From Planctomycetaceae bacterium (lineage in GTDB: Bacteria > Planctomycetota > Planctomycetia > Planctomycetales > Planctomycetaceae): 64,000 nt of DNA. This document shows positions 37,032-45,540 of this stretch, piece by piece. Both the position numbers and the translations under genes were made by a program. Under the pieces are notes generated by a model, which was not told the origin of the DNA, did no database searches, and worked only from the letters and a program-made list of their open reading frames with translations. Where the stretch lies: assembly GCA_028284485.1 (NCBI GenBank), contig JANQRQ010000290.1, forward strand, positions 62,001 to 126,000, in the 5' to 3' direction. Each line of letters begins with the position of its first letter. Positions within the stretch are counted from its first letter, which is position 1.

Positions 37032-37937
37032 ATGACCACAATTCTGGTCGTCGATGATTCCACTACTGATCAGCGATTGGTTGGAGGATTATTAGGGAAG
37101 AAATCGGGCTGGGAAGTGCAATACGCACTGGATGGCGCCGAGGCGCTGGACATGATCCGCCAGCAGCAGCCCGACATCGTTTTGACCGATCTGCAAATGC
37201 CAAACGTGAATGGTTTGCAGTTGGTATCGGCCGTCAAATCGGAGTTCTCGCTCGTACCGGTGATCTTAATGACCGCCGCCGGAAGCGAAGAGATTGCCGT
37301 ACAAGCCCTGCAACAGGGGGCCGCCAGTTACGTCCCCAAACGCCGTCTGGCACAAGATCTCGTCGACACCGTGGAACTCGTGCTCTCGGCTGCGAAGGAA
37401 GACCGAACACACGCGGAAGTGATGTCTCGGATGACGCAGCAGGATTGCCAATTCATTCTAGAAAACGATGTGGCAATGCTTTCTGCGTTGGCGAGATACT
37501 TGCGGCATGCGTCCCGTTCGCTGCAACCGGGCGACGAGAATGCCCATTTACGCATTGGGGTCGCCCTCGAAGAGGCGCTTTTGAATGCATTCTATCACGG
37601 CAATCTCGAGGTTGATTCCAATTTGCGTGAGGTCGATCACAAAGGGTTTTATGACTTAGCCCGTCAGCGATGCGAAGAGGAACCGTATTCGCAACGCCGG
37701 CTTCATGTCCAGGCCCAATTCACACCAACCGAATCGGTCTTTACGATTCGCGATGAAGGGCCCGGTTTTGATCCTTCCATCTTGCCGGATCCGGCAGACC
37801 CTGAAAACCTGGAACGTCCTTGCGGGCGCGGCGTGATGTTGATGCGCACATTCATGGACGAAGTGAAATACAACGATCGTGGAAACGAAGTCACTATGAT
37901 TAAACGAGTCGATACTGCGACGGCCAATCCCGCATAG
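37032..37937 (+). CDS. Receiver domain-anti-sigma-type ATPase fusion
   Basis: I chose the ATG at 37032 (301 residues), preceded by GAGAGG. Residues 1-120 form a CheY-like receiver with VVDDS, phospho-acceptor Asp53 in VLTDLQMP, Thr86 region LMTAAG and Lys near YVPKRR. Residues about 150-295 are an HATPase_c_2 domain of the RsbW/SpoIIAB type. The N-box is RIGVALEEALLNAFYHGN, the G1 box is IRDEGPGFDP and the G2 region is CGRGVMLMRTFMDEV. Such proteins link phosphorelay input to partner switching or sigma control. No partner kinase, PP2C or STAS gene is adjacent. It lies 117 bases before the nucleoside hydrolase. Confidence 0.9.
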   Translation: MTTILVVDDSTTDQRLVGGLLGKKSGWEVQYALDGAEALDMIRQQQPDIVLTDLQMPNVNGLQLVSAVKSEFSLVPVILMTAAGSEEIAVQALQQGAASYVPKRRLAQDLVDTVELVLSAAKEDRTHAEVMSRMTQQDCQFILENDVAMLSALARYLRHASRSLQPGDENAHLRIGVALEEALLNAFYHGNLEVDSNLREVDHKGFYDLARQRCEEEPYSQRRLHVQAQFTPTESVFTIRDEGPGFDPSILPDPADPENLERPCGRGVMLMRTFMDEVKYNDRGNEVTMIKRVDTATANPA

Positions 37938-38053
37938 GAAAGCTGGTTGTTTCATTGCTCGGCGAGAGATCGCATGTAGCGCGATTGTTTTCCACGAGGC
38001 CGAAAAGCGTCCTTGGGGAGTTTTGACTCTTACGGATATTAAGGTCCACGGCA

Positions 38054-39010
38054 TTGGCGCAGAAGATCATCATCGACACTGATCCCGGAATCGGAGACGC
38101 ACTTGCGGTTGGTGTCGCCTTATTTGACGAAGAGCTTGACGTTGTCGGTTTGACCGCGACGGCCGGCCGCGTCACCGGGAAAAAGGCCGGGCGGAACCTT
38201 CAAGCCATTGTCGAGTTTCTCGATCCGCCAAAACTCCCACGATTGGGAACGACCAGCGCCATCGGAACAAGCTTTGGGAAGTCGTCCGAAGACGCCCCTT
38301 TCAATCTGGCTCAGTTGGATGGGGAATCCGGGCTGGGTGACTGGGATTTTGACGTGGCCGATTTGCACCGCCCGCACGATTCCGCCAAGCTGATGGTCGA
38401 TTTGGTCCGCAATCATCCTCACGAAATCACTTTGCTGACGCTGGGGCCATTGACGAATGTCGAACTCGCATGCGAGCGGGCACCCGATTTCCTGAGCCTG
38501 CTGCGCGGGCTCGTTTGCCTGGGAGGGGCGATCAAATGTGGCGGTGACGTCACGGCGGCGGCGGAATTCAATGTTTACGCCAATCCCGAAGCCGCGCGAA
38601 CGATCTTGCGATATCCCGCGACAAAAACCTTGGTACCGTTAGATGTCAGCAGCAGCACGGTACTGACTTTTGAGCAATTCAATCGACTTGTTCACAAAGA
38701 AACGGGCCGCCTCAGCCAACTCATGCAAAAATTGCTGCCATTCGCGTTTCGTGCCCATCACGAGTTTTTGGGGGAAGAGGGGATTCGGCTGCATGAACTT
38801 GTCGCATTGTGCGCGATCAAAAGCCCCAGGCTGTTCGCCAGCCAATCGATGGCGGTCGATGTCGAAACGTCCGGCGAGTTGACCCGCGGAATGACCGTAT
38901 TTGACCTACGCGGTGTCCGTCATTGGCAGACCAATATCGATGTCGTCCGAGACGTCGACGCACAGGGAACTTTGGACTATCTCGCTCGAATCGTTCAGGC
39001 ACGTTGGTAA
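38054..39010 (+). CDS. Nucleoside hydrolase-family protein with altered active site
   Basis: This 318-residue protein has the inosine-uridine-preferring nucleoside hydrolase fold. It starts at a TTG (38054) preceded by AAGG. The opening motif is IIIDTDPGIGDALAVG; Asp8, Asp10 and Asp15 are kept, but Gly14 replaces the second-shell Asp of the canonical DPGxDDA. Other family segments are LTLGPLTNVELAC, GGDVTAAAEFNVYANPEAA and LHELVALCAIKSPRLF, where Glu stands for the usual His-Asp pair's Asp. Classical members split ribonucleosides into base and ribose. The two substitutions argue for an altered substrate or weak activity. Confidence 0.85.
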   Translation: MAQKIIIDTDPGIGDALAVGVALFDEELDVVGLTATAGRVTGKKAGRNLQAIVEFLDPPKLPRLGTTSAIGTSFGKSSEDAPFNLAQLDGESGLGDWDFDVADLHRPHDSAKLMVDLVRNHPHEITLLTLGPLTNVELACERAPDFLSLLRGLVCLGGAIKCGGDVTAAAEFNVYANPEAARTILRYPATKTLVPLDVSSSTVLTFEQFNRLVHKETGRLSQLMQKLLPFAFRAHHEFLGEEGIRLHELVALCAIKSPRLFASQSMAVDVETSGELTRGMTVFDLRGVRHWQTNIDVVRDVDAQGTLDYLARIVQARW

Positions 39011-39154
39011 CGGCTCGAATTAGAGCCGCGAGCCGAAGTACCGGCAACTTGCACAGCAATCCAGTAGAAAAAGCGAGGACCGAAGCTTTGAAAAGCTCCG
39101 GTCCTCACTACGTAAACAGCGTGCTTATCATCAGGCTTTGCTGACGACGAAACT

Positions 39155-40456
39155 TTAGGCGAATAGCTTGGGCATGACTTTACCGTCGCGAACGATCGTA
39201 ATCGGACGGCCAGTCGTGCTGTGATACTCCTTGGTGTGATCAATACCCAGGTTGTAGTAGAACGAAGCCGCGGCATCGTCGGGTGTGATCGCCTCAGATT
39301 CCGGCAGTGTTGCGGTGTCGTTACTTTGACCAATCACTTGGCCGCCACGCACTCCGCCGCCTGCCATCAGCATGAACATGCAACGCGGATAATGATCGCG
39401 TCCGCCACGTTCGGTGTTGATCTTAGGTGTTCTGCCGAACTCGCCCGTCACAAAAATGGCGGTCGATTCGAGCAATCCCTTTAGTTCCAGGCCTGTGAAT
39501 AACGCCGCCAGGCCCTCGTCGAGAGTCGGTAGCTGACGATCTTTCAGCGAATCCCAGTTGTTGCGGTGTGTGTCCCATCCGCCTAAGGAAATTGAGGCGA
39601 ACCGGACTCCCGATTCCACCAACCGCGATGCCAATAGACAGCTTTGCCCGAAGGCAGTCTTGCCGAACATCTTGGCGAACTCCGGCGATTCCTTGCTGAC
39701 ATCGAAGGCTTCGCGAGCACGTCGCGAGGTAATGATCGACCGTGCCTGTTGACCGAATCGGTCCAATCCGTCGAGTAACTGGTTATCCGATTCAAATCCC
39801 CGGAAGGTCTTGTCCAAATCCTGCAGCAGGTTTTGGCGCTTTTCAATTTCATTAATCGTTAAGCCATTGGCCAACGCAATACCCCGCACACTGTATTTTT
39901 GCCCGGGGCTGGGGGTCGAACCGGTATTCAGTGGAGCATACTTCACTCCGAGGAATCCTGGTTTCTGACTGCTGTTGGGGATCGCGACAAACGGAGGCAA
40001 ATCGCGTGGGCCGGGTCGTTCCTTCGTCATCACTGCCCCGTAACCAGGATACTCCAATGCTGGTAGTGGCCGGTTCCCCGTATTGACATACTCCGTCCCC
40101 AATCGGTGGGCACCCAGCGTATGCGAAACGCCTCGCAGAATGGCGAATTTGTCCGCACATTGCGCCAACTTCGGCAGATGTTCGCAGAATTCGACACCAG
40201 GCACATTCGTACGGATCGGGCTGAACTCACCCCGATATTCGTCCGACGATTCCGGCTTCAGGTCGAAGGTATCCATATGCGACGGGCCGCCGTTGAGATT
40301 AATGAAGATCGCCGACTCGGCTTTCGCCCGTCGACTGATTTCGCCGGCTTGGGCTAACTGGAGATAACCCGACAGGCTAATTCCCGCACCGCCGAGGACA
40401 CCGACCTTCAAGAAATCGCGTCGCTTCATACCGTCACAAGTTCGACTGATTGCCAT
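39155..40456 (-). CDS. Tat-exported DUF1501 protein
   Basis: I chose the ATG at 40456 (433 residues), preceded by AAAGGA, giving a twin-arginine signal (GMKRRDFLKVGVLGGAG). Family hallmarks are IFINLNGGPSHMDTFDLKP, the FCEHLPKLAQCADKFAILRGVSH segment, FASISLGGWDTHRNN and FVTGEFGRTPKIN. The fold is alkaline-phosphatase/sulfatase-like, with Asp/His residues (GGPSHMDTF, GGWDTH, GRDHYP) in the expected metal-ligand places. DUF1501 almost always sits next to DUF1549/DUF1553 cytochrome proteins, as here (129 bases upstream). Substrate unknown. It is the last gene of the ECF-sigma-headed run. Confidence 0.92.
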   Translation of the reverse strand: MAISRTCDGMKRRDFLKVGVLGGAGISLSGYLQLAQAGEISRRAKAESAIFINLNGGPSHMDTFDLKPESSDEYRGEFSPIRTNVPGVEFCEHLPKLAQCADKFAILRGVSHTLGAHRLGTEYVNTGNRPLPALEYPGYGAVMTKERPGPRDLPPFVAIPNSSQKPGFLGVKYAPLNTGSTPSPGQKYSVRGIALANGLTINEIEKRQNLLQDLDKTFRGFESDNQLLDGLDRFGQQARSIITSRRAREAFDVSKESPEFAKMFGKTAFGQSCLLASRLVESGVRFASISLGGWDTHRNNWDSLKDRQLPTLDEGLAALFTGLELKGLLESTAIFVTGEFGRTPKINTERGGRDHYPRCMFMLMAGGGVRGGQVIGQSNDTATLPESEAITPDDAAASFYYNLGIDHTKEYHSTTGRPITIVRDGKVMPKLFA

Positions 40457-40585
40457 ACTCTCGTCCTTTCGAGCCAGTAAAGTTTGTCTTGGGAATTTCG
40501 TGAGTAAGAATTCGTGCCGATCAAGTGACCGGCGATATTTCCATTTCGGCGATGCGTTCGTCATGACTCGCCGAATTCAGGATGC

Positions 40586-43285
40586 TTAGTGATTGACAAT
40601 GAACTCCTTCGTATTCAACAGCGCCCACAGCAATCCGCGTGCGCCATCGACCGGGGTCTCGGACGATTCCAGGTAGGCAATCGACCGCTCCCTTTCCTGT
40701 TCATCGGGCAATCGGCTCAAGGTTCGCAAATAGGTGCGGTCAACCAGTTGGGCCACACTGCTTTCTGGTTCCTCAACCGCGTTGGCTTCCTTCCTTTCGG
40801 CCTTTTTCTTTTCAGCGATTTCAGCAAACTGTTTGCGCTTGGCAGCAATCTGCTTTTGAATTGTCTTTGCAAGCTCTTCGTTCTTTTGTTTTTTGGCTTT
40901 CTCCAGACGGCCGCGGAGTCGCTTGAATTGATTCTTTGCTCTCGGAGGCAATGGCTCCGGCTTCGCTTCGGCGACAGGTGCCGCTTCCTCTGTACACTCT
41001 TTTTCGACCTGACTGATCCAACTGACGTTCTTCCGATCGATCATCGAAAACACGTCTTGGTCGTTTTGCAAAAAGACGGTCTGCAGTAAGCTCGCTTCGG
41101 TTGAACGATCGCAATCGCAGTTACTTTCGCGTGTCGACCGTCCAAAAATGGTCAACGCGTATTGCGGTCCGCGAGTGCTGCGATTGCGGCCGTTGGCACC
41201 CGGAATCGCGATTGCACGCCCTTTGATCTCCGCAAGCATGCGATCGGTTTCGGAATCCGACGCTGTCGCCTGTTGAACGGCATCGTAGGCAACCTCCGCC
41301 GGCAAGCGACGCGGAATCGAATGACTGAAGTTCCGCTGATCCAGGCGATTGGTTTCATTCGGTCGCCAACTTGCCTGATAGGTCCGGCTGTTGGCGATCT
41401 CGCGGTGGAGCCACTTCATATCGTAGTCGTGCTCGATAAAACTCTCGGCGAGATAATCAAGCAGCGCACCGTTGCTCGGCGGATTGGCCAAGCTCAAATC
41501 GTCCGGCGGCTCGACGATTCCGACGTTGAAATAAGTCGCCCAAACTCGGTTCACGAACGCCTTGGCAAACAGGTCGTTATTGCGAGACCGTAGCCAATCC
41601 ATCAGCGGCAGACGGGCATCGTCATGGTCGTTCAATGCGACAACGGCCCCACCAAGTAATTTGGCCGTTGGACCTTTGTCCTGCGAACCCTTCTTGGAAG
41701 AAGGCTTTCGTGGTGCAACAGCATACAGTTCTTGCACCGGAGCCATTTTCCCTTCTTGCAGTTTCTCGCTGAGGAATCGGCGAACCTGACCGCCGTTGAG
41801 TTCCTCTGTCTCTTCCTTGAAAGTTTCGAGTAATTCGTTGTACTTGTCCCTCGATTTGGGATTGATTCCGTAAGTAAATCGCTCACGGCCGAAAAACCCG
41901 CTGAATTGCTCGAAGTCATCTTGCGTCCATCGATCGAACGGATGTTTGTGACATTGCGCACATTGAATGCGAATGCCCATAAACGTGTAGGCAAAGCTAA
42001 TTGCCCGTTCCTCTGGGAGACGAACAGTTCGCCGAGCCCAATAATGCGGCATGAACTGGCGATCGGCGTATTCGCCTTCCCCGTCTTCCTTGTAAATTTC
42101 GGTCATCGCTTTGACGTAATCCGTAAACTCTTCGTCGGTATTTCGGCTTGTTGCGGTGACAATCCCCGCGACGATTTCATCGTAGGGCACGTTGGACGCA
42201 ACTCGCTTGTAGAGCCAGTCGTACCACTCCTGACTCCCGGTACTGCGGACCGGAGTCACGTTAGCCAAACTGTCATCATTGTTTCCCGTGATGTCACACA
42301 AGCGGGTCGTCCACCAAGCGGCATAGGTGGGGCGTTCGAGAAGCTCGTCGATTTTCCGCGACCGCTTATCAGCCGAACGATCCTGAAGAAAGCTGACCAC
42401 TTCAGCCGGTGACGGGAGCGAACCTGTCAGATCCAGGCTGACGCGTCGGAGGAATTCGGCATCTTCGGACAGATCCGAAGGAACCATGCCCAGCTTTCTC
42501 AGCTTGTCGACAACCAGTTGATCGACCATCGTCGGCGTAACGACTTTGGGATAGTTCGCACCGGCCAGTTCCGTGTGAGGACGAATAACGGGAATCGGCA
42601 CAACGCCCGCATCGTAAAACACAACAACATGCGTATCGCCGGAATTCTTCGCGGTCACCATGCCTGCTTCATCGATTTCGGCGACCTGGTCGTCGTTCGA
42701 TTGAAATCGGCACAACGGCGTCACATCTTCCCTTGTACCGTCTGACCAAACGGCAATGACACGCAGCGGCTGTTTCTTGCCGGCAGCGTCAAACAGAATT
42801 TCCGAGGGTGTCACATCGAGACGAACAAATTCCGCATCGTCCTCGCCGACGTTTTTGGCACCACCTTTGATCCAATTCAGCAAGAGCCGATGCTGCCAAC
42901 TCCCAACATCCATGCGCTTGCCGCCACGATGCGGGATGAGCAACGTCGGCTTTTCGAGCATCAGACTCTCTTCGGGGTACTCGTGGTCGACGCGTGCTTC
43001 CTTGTCGTTTTCGGGATCGGCCTCAGTCAGGCCCTTGTGGTCCATTTCGAAGTCGTATCCAAACAACGACAGCCGAAACCCTCCTTGTCCTTGAAACGAA
43101 CCGTGGCAGGCTCGACCGTTGCAGCCGAGTTTCCCCATGAGCGGCACGACGTGCATCCGAAAATGGGGAGTTTCCGTCGCATCCTCGGCAGCAAATCTCT
43201 CGCTGGCAGGTTCGACGATCGAGTCGGCCGACGCCGGAACCGCAAAACTTGCAGTCATCAACGTTACGAACAACAAGCGCTTCAT
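40586..43285 (-). CDS. DUF1549/DUF1553 planctomycete cytochrome-like protein with Ig-like domain
   Basis: This 899-residue exported protein has a signal peptide (cleavage near VPASA). The N-terminal region holds LGCNGRACHGSFQGQGGF, a CxxxxCH variant of a haem motif. A bacterial Ig-like domain (about 155-240, ITVWSDGT-like segment AVWSDGTREDVTPLC) follows. DUF1549 contains LTGSLPSPAEV and IQCAQCHKHPFDRWT with a CxxCH motif. DUF1553 contains AKAFVNRVWATYFNVGIVEPPDD. A lysine/glutamate-rich coiled coil (about 770-835) splits the C-terminal domain, which ends LLWALLNTKEF. Probably a c-type haem oxidoreductase module working with DUF1501. It overlaps the upstream gene by ATGA. Confidence 0.92.
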   Translation of the reverse strand: MKRLLFVTLMTASFAVPASADSIVEPASERFAAEDATETPHFRMHVVPLMGKLGCNGRACHGSFQGQGGFRLSLFGYDFEMDHKGLTEADPENDKEARVDHEYPEESLMLEKPTLLIPHRGGKRMDVGSWQHRLLLNWIKGGAKNVGEDDAEFVRLDVTPSEILFDAAGKKQPLRVIAVWSDGTREDVTPLCRFQSNDDQVAEIDEAGMVTAKNSGDTHVVVFYDAGVVPIPVIRPHTELAGANYPKVVTPTMVDQLVVDKLRKLGMVPSDLSEDAEFLRRVSLDLTGSLPSPAEVVSFLQDRSADKRSRKIDELLERPTYAAWWTTRLCDITGNNDDSLANVTPVRSTGSQEWYDWLYKRVASNVPYDEIVAGIVTATSRNTDEEFTDYVKAMTEIYKEDGEGEYADRQFMPHYWARRTVRLPEERAISFAYTFMGIRIQCAQCHKHPFDRWTQDDFEQFSGFFGRERFTYGINPKSRDKYNELLETFKEETEELNGGQVRRFLSEKLQEGKMAPVQELYAVAPRKPSSKKGSQDKGPTAKLLGGAVVALNDHDDARLPLMDWLRSRNNDLFAKAFVNRVWATYFNVGIVEPPDDLSLANPPSNGALLDYLAESFIEHDYDMKWLHREIANSRTYQASWRPNETNRLDQRNFSHSIPRRLPAEVAYDAVQQATASDSETDRMLAEIKGRAIAIPGANGRNRSTRGPQYALTIFGRSTRESNCDCDRSTEASLLQTVFLQNDQDVFSMIDRKNVSWISQVEKECTEEAAPVAEAKPEPLPPRAKNQFKRLRGRLEKAKKQKNEELAKTIQKQIAAKRKQFAEIAEKKKAERKEANAVEEPESSVAQLVDRTYLRTLSRLPDEQERERSIAYLESSETPVDGARGLLWALLNTKEFIVNH

Positions 43286-43968
43286 GAACGAGACCTCTTC
43301 TTCCCTGGGGATGTCGAATTGCTTTCAGTTTCGGGCCGCGGGTTACGCGGTTTTCGTTTTTTCTGCTCGGTGTAAATTCCGATGCTTTGTTGGAGACGTT
43401 TGAAGTCTTTCATGGCCGCCGATTCCGGATCGGCCAGAATTGTTTCGATTTGCTGGTTGAGTCGAACAGCGCGCGATTGCAGGCGATCCCGATCCAACGA
43501 CAATTGTTGAACTCGATATTCCTGACGCTTTCGCAGCTTTTGCTTCAGTTCTTCCTCCAATTTCGAGTTTTCCTCCACCGCGATGCGTGCGGCCAACAAG
43601 CGAATGCGGGAATCGAGTTTCCAGATTTCCAAGGATAATAGATATCGCTCCGGATCGCGTTCTTGCTGGCGGGCCAATTGTTCGCTCGTTTTGAACAACT
43701 CTGCAACGGCTTCGTTGTACTGCTGGCGGTTGTTTTTCTTTAAACGTCCGAGGAGGCGGGAAAGTTCGGGATGGTGAGTCTTGGCAAATTCCAACGCGGA
43801 ATGTTCAGCGGTCGGTGACGGCGGTTGCGGTTTCTTCTCGGAATCCTGTTTGGCCGACGGCGCCTGAGCATCAGTCGCCGGCTGCCCCACGGTATCGGCG
43901 AATACAATCGCCCCGCAGCCCAGCAGGCACACTGAAACCACTATAACTCGTAAACCGCCAAAATGCAT
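43282..43968 (-). CDS. Exported coiled-coil protein of unknown function
   Basis: I chose the ATG at 43968 (228 residues); a TTG at 43971 also opens the frame. A signal peptide (VIVVSVCLLGCGAIVFADT) is followed by a proline/lysine linker and then heptad-rich helices from about 55 to 205 (LSRLLGRLKKNNRQQYNEAV, LEEELKQKLRKRQEYRVQQL). The basic tail is KKRKPRNPRPETE. No recognised domain. The stop overlaps the downstream cytochrome gene's start (ATGA), so translation is coupled. Three bases separate it from the anti-sigma gene. It may bridge the sigma pair and the cytochrome. Confidence 0.75.
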   Translation of the reverse strand: MHFGGLRVIVVSVCLLGCGAIVFADTVGQPATDAQAPSAKQDSEKKPQPPSPTAEHSALEFAKTHHPELSRLLGRLKKNNRQQYNEAVAELFKTSEQLARQQERDPERYLLSLEIWKLDSRIRLLAARIAVEENSKLEEELKQKLRKRQEYRVQQLSLDRDRLQSRAVRLNQQIETILADPESAAMKDFKRLQQSIGIYTEQKKRKPRNPRPETESNSTSPGKKRSRS

Positions 43969-43971
43969 CAA

Positions 43972-44547
43972 TTAGTTCTCCACCGGGCCTTCGTCGAGTG
44001 ATCCCGATTCGATGCCGTCATCCTCGGCCACCGCCTCGTACATCCAGGTCGGCACACCGATTTCCAAGACAGCATAGCCCGAATGATTGTCGGCGTCCGG
44101 GCCGCACCATTCGGAATCGAACCAATCTTCCTCGTCATTCGTATCTTGTTCGCCGCTGGTCCATACCGCGACAAGCAACGCTGCCTGGTCAACCATCGAT
44201 TCGGCTTCAGCGACGGCAGGGCCACCGGGCTGCTGTTGACGATTGGATGGCAATTGAATCATCAGGGGAATCATCGCCAGAAACAGTCCGGCCAGAACAA
44301 CGCCGACGACTGCCGACTGCCAGCCAATCCGCCGCTGACGGGGCTCTGCGGGAAGCACGGGCGGCATCTTCACGCCGGCTGCCTGTACGACAGCTTGTTC
44401 AATTTCCACGACGCGAGCGACCGCCTCGCGAGCGGCTTGATCATCCGCGAGTCGTTCCTCAAACTTCTCTGCCTCGTCACCGGACAATTCGTCCGTTATG
44501 TACAGAAAAGCCTGCCACTCGATTGAATTTTCACTCGAAGAATTCAT
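43972..44547 (-). CDS. Probable anti-sigma factor (single-pass membrane)
   Basis: This 191-residue protein opens with a helical segment (WQAFLYITDELSGDEAEKFEERLADD, about 11-36), the ASD-like pattern seen before planctomycete ECF-linked membrane proteins, but with no zinc-binding HxxxCxxC. One transmembrane helix lies at about 78-98 (VVGVVLAGLFLAMIPLMI). The C-terminal part is acidic and presumably periplasmic (QDTNDEEDWFDSEW). It starts 47 bases after the ECF sigma gene and ends three bases before the coiled-coil gene. I infer membrane sequestration of the sigma factor. Confidence 0.75.
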   Translation of the reverse strand: MNSSSENSIEWQAFLYITDELSGDEAEKFEERLADDQAAREAVARVVEIEQAVVQAAGVKMPPVLPAEPRQRRIGWQSAVVGVVLAGLFLAMIPLMIQLPSNRQQQPGGPAVAEAESMVDQAALLVAVWTSGEQDTNDEEDWFDSEWCGPDADNHSGYAVLEIGVPTWMYEAVAEDDGIESGSLDEGPVEN

Positions 44548-44594
44548 GTCTTACTTAACCGATGTAATTTGCCAGTCTCGCCGTTTCAAGCGGC

Positions 44595-45149
44595 CTACAG
44601 GGGAGTCTCGTCAATCGATTTGGAAAGCTTGGCCAAAGCCAAGCGCATTCGTGTCAAAACCGTTCCTAAGGGAATTCCCAACTCGTCAGCGATTTCGGCG
44701 AACTTCTTACCTTCGTAAATCCTCATTTGCACAATTTGAACCTGAGGCTCAGGGAGTGTCGATAATGCCTGTCGAATCGTTTCAGCCACTTCGTGTCGGC
44801 TGGCAGCTTTCTCCGGTGTGTCAGGTTCGTCTTTCGATTGGTTTGCCAACCTCTTGACCGACTTATCAATGACTTTTTGCCGACGGCGGATCAAGAGGGC
44901 TTCGTGAAACGCCACGCGAAACAACCAACCTTTTCGTGTCTCACGGCGTGCCGTATGGCCCGATTCGAGGAGTTTGGCGAAGGTCGATTGCAACGCCTCA
45001 TTCACTAGGTCTCGATTTCGCAGCACCCCCGTCAAAAAAAGTCGAAGCTGGGACTCATGTTCTGCGTATAGGGCTTCCACCTCAGCTGGATCGATCCTGT
45101 CAGCGTCGCCGGTGGACAAACATTCATCTCCCGGTGTGCACGCGGACAC
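44595..45149 (-). CDS. ECF RNA polymerase sigma factor
   Basis: This is a sigma-70-family protein of 184 residues from the GTG at 45149, which lies five bases after AGGGGAG. A GTG at 45155 also opens the frame but overlaps that site. Region 2 is VEALYAEHESQLRLFL to ETRKGWLFRVAFHEALL, and region 4 is TLPEPQVQIVQMRIYEGKKFAEIADELGIPLGTV. The linker (about 95-120) is lysine- and proline-rich. ECF factors answer envelope or nutrient signals. The four downstream genes in the same orientation are its likely cargo. The 391-base gap upstream separates it from the divergent cyclase-fold gene. Confidence 0.9.
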   Translation of the reverse strand: MSACTPGDECLSTGDADRIDPAEVEALYAEHESQLRLFLTGVLRNRDLVNEALQSTFAKLLESGHTARRETRKGWLFRVAFHEALLIRRRQKVIDKSVKRLANQSKDEPDTPEKAASRHEVAETIRQALSTLPEPQVQIVQMRIYEGKKFAEIADELGIPLGTVLTRMRLALAKLSKSIDETPL

Positions 45150-45540
45150 GATCACTCCCCTGAATGATGCGCATCCTGAACAGATTATTTGCTCAAAACT
45201 CGGTCTTTGGTGATTTTCTTGCCTGCCGGCGACATCAAATCACCGGTAGGCCAGTTCCGAATTTCAGGTTGGCTTTTCAGTGCTGCCTCGATTCAACACA
45301 TAGGTCAAGCGAAGCAGCCAAGGGCAGGTTTTTCATCGAGGATGGATGGGGGACTTTCACGCAGTTGGTTGGCCACAATCTTCAATAAATCTCAGGACGC
45401 ACAATTGACGTCCTGCAGACTTTGTTAGAATGAATGTCGGGGCGCAACTATTACACAGTATTCCAAATAGGTCCGTCAAGAACTCCGAGTAATCTCGTGA
45501 GAGATTTGACTCCGCGCGATGCTCGTCCGGCAGGCGATTG
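45150..45540. other. Intergenic between divergent genes, no gene seen
   Basis: About 391 bases holding the promoters of the ECF-sigma run (minus) and of the terpenoid-cyclase-fold gene (plus). I could not identify an autoregulated ECF-type promoter by eye. No repeat was seen. Confidence 0.45.

Noticed and set aside
45150-45300. ECF-type autoregulatory promoter
   Set aside because: No recognisable -35/-10 pair could be assigned by eye.
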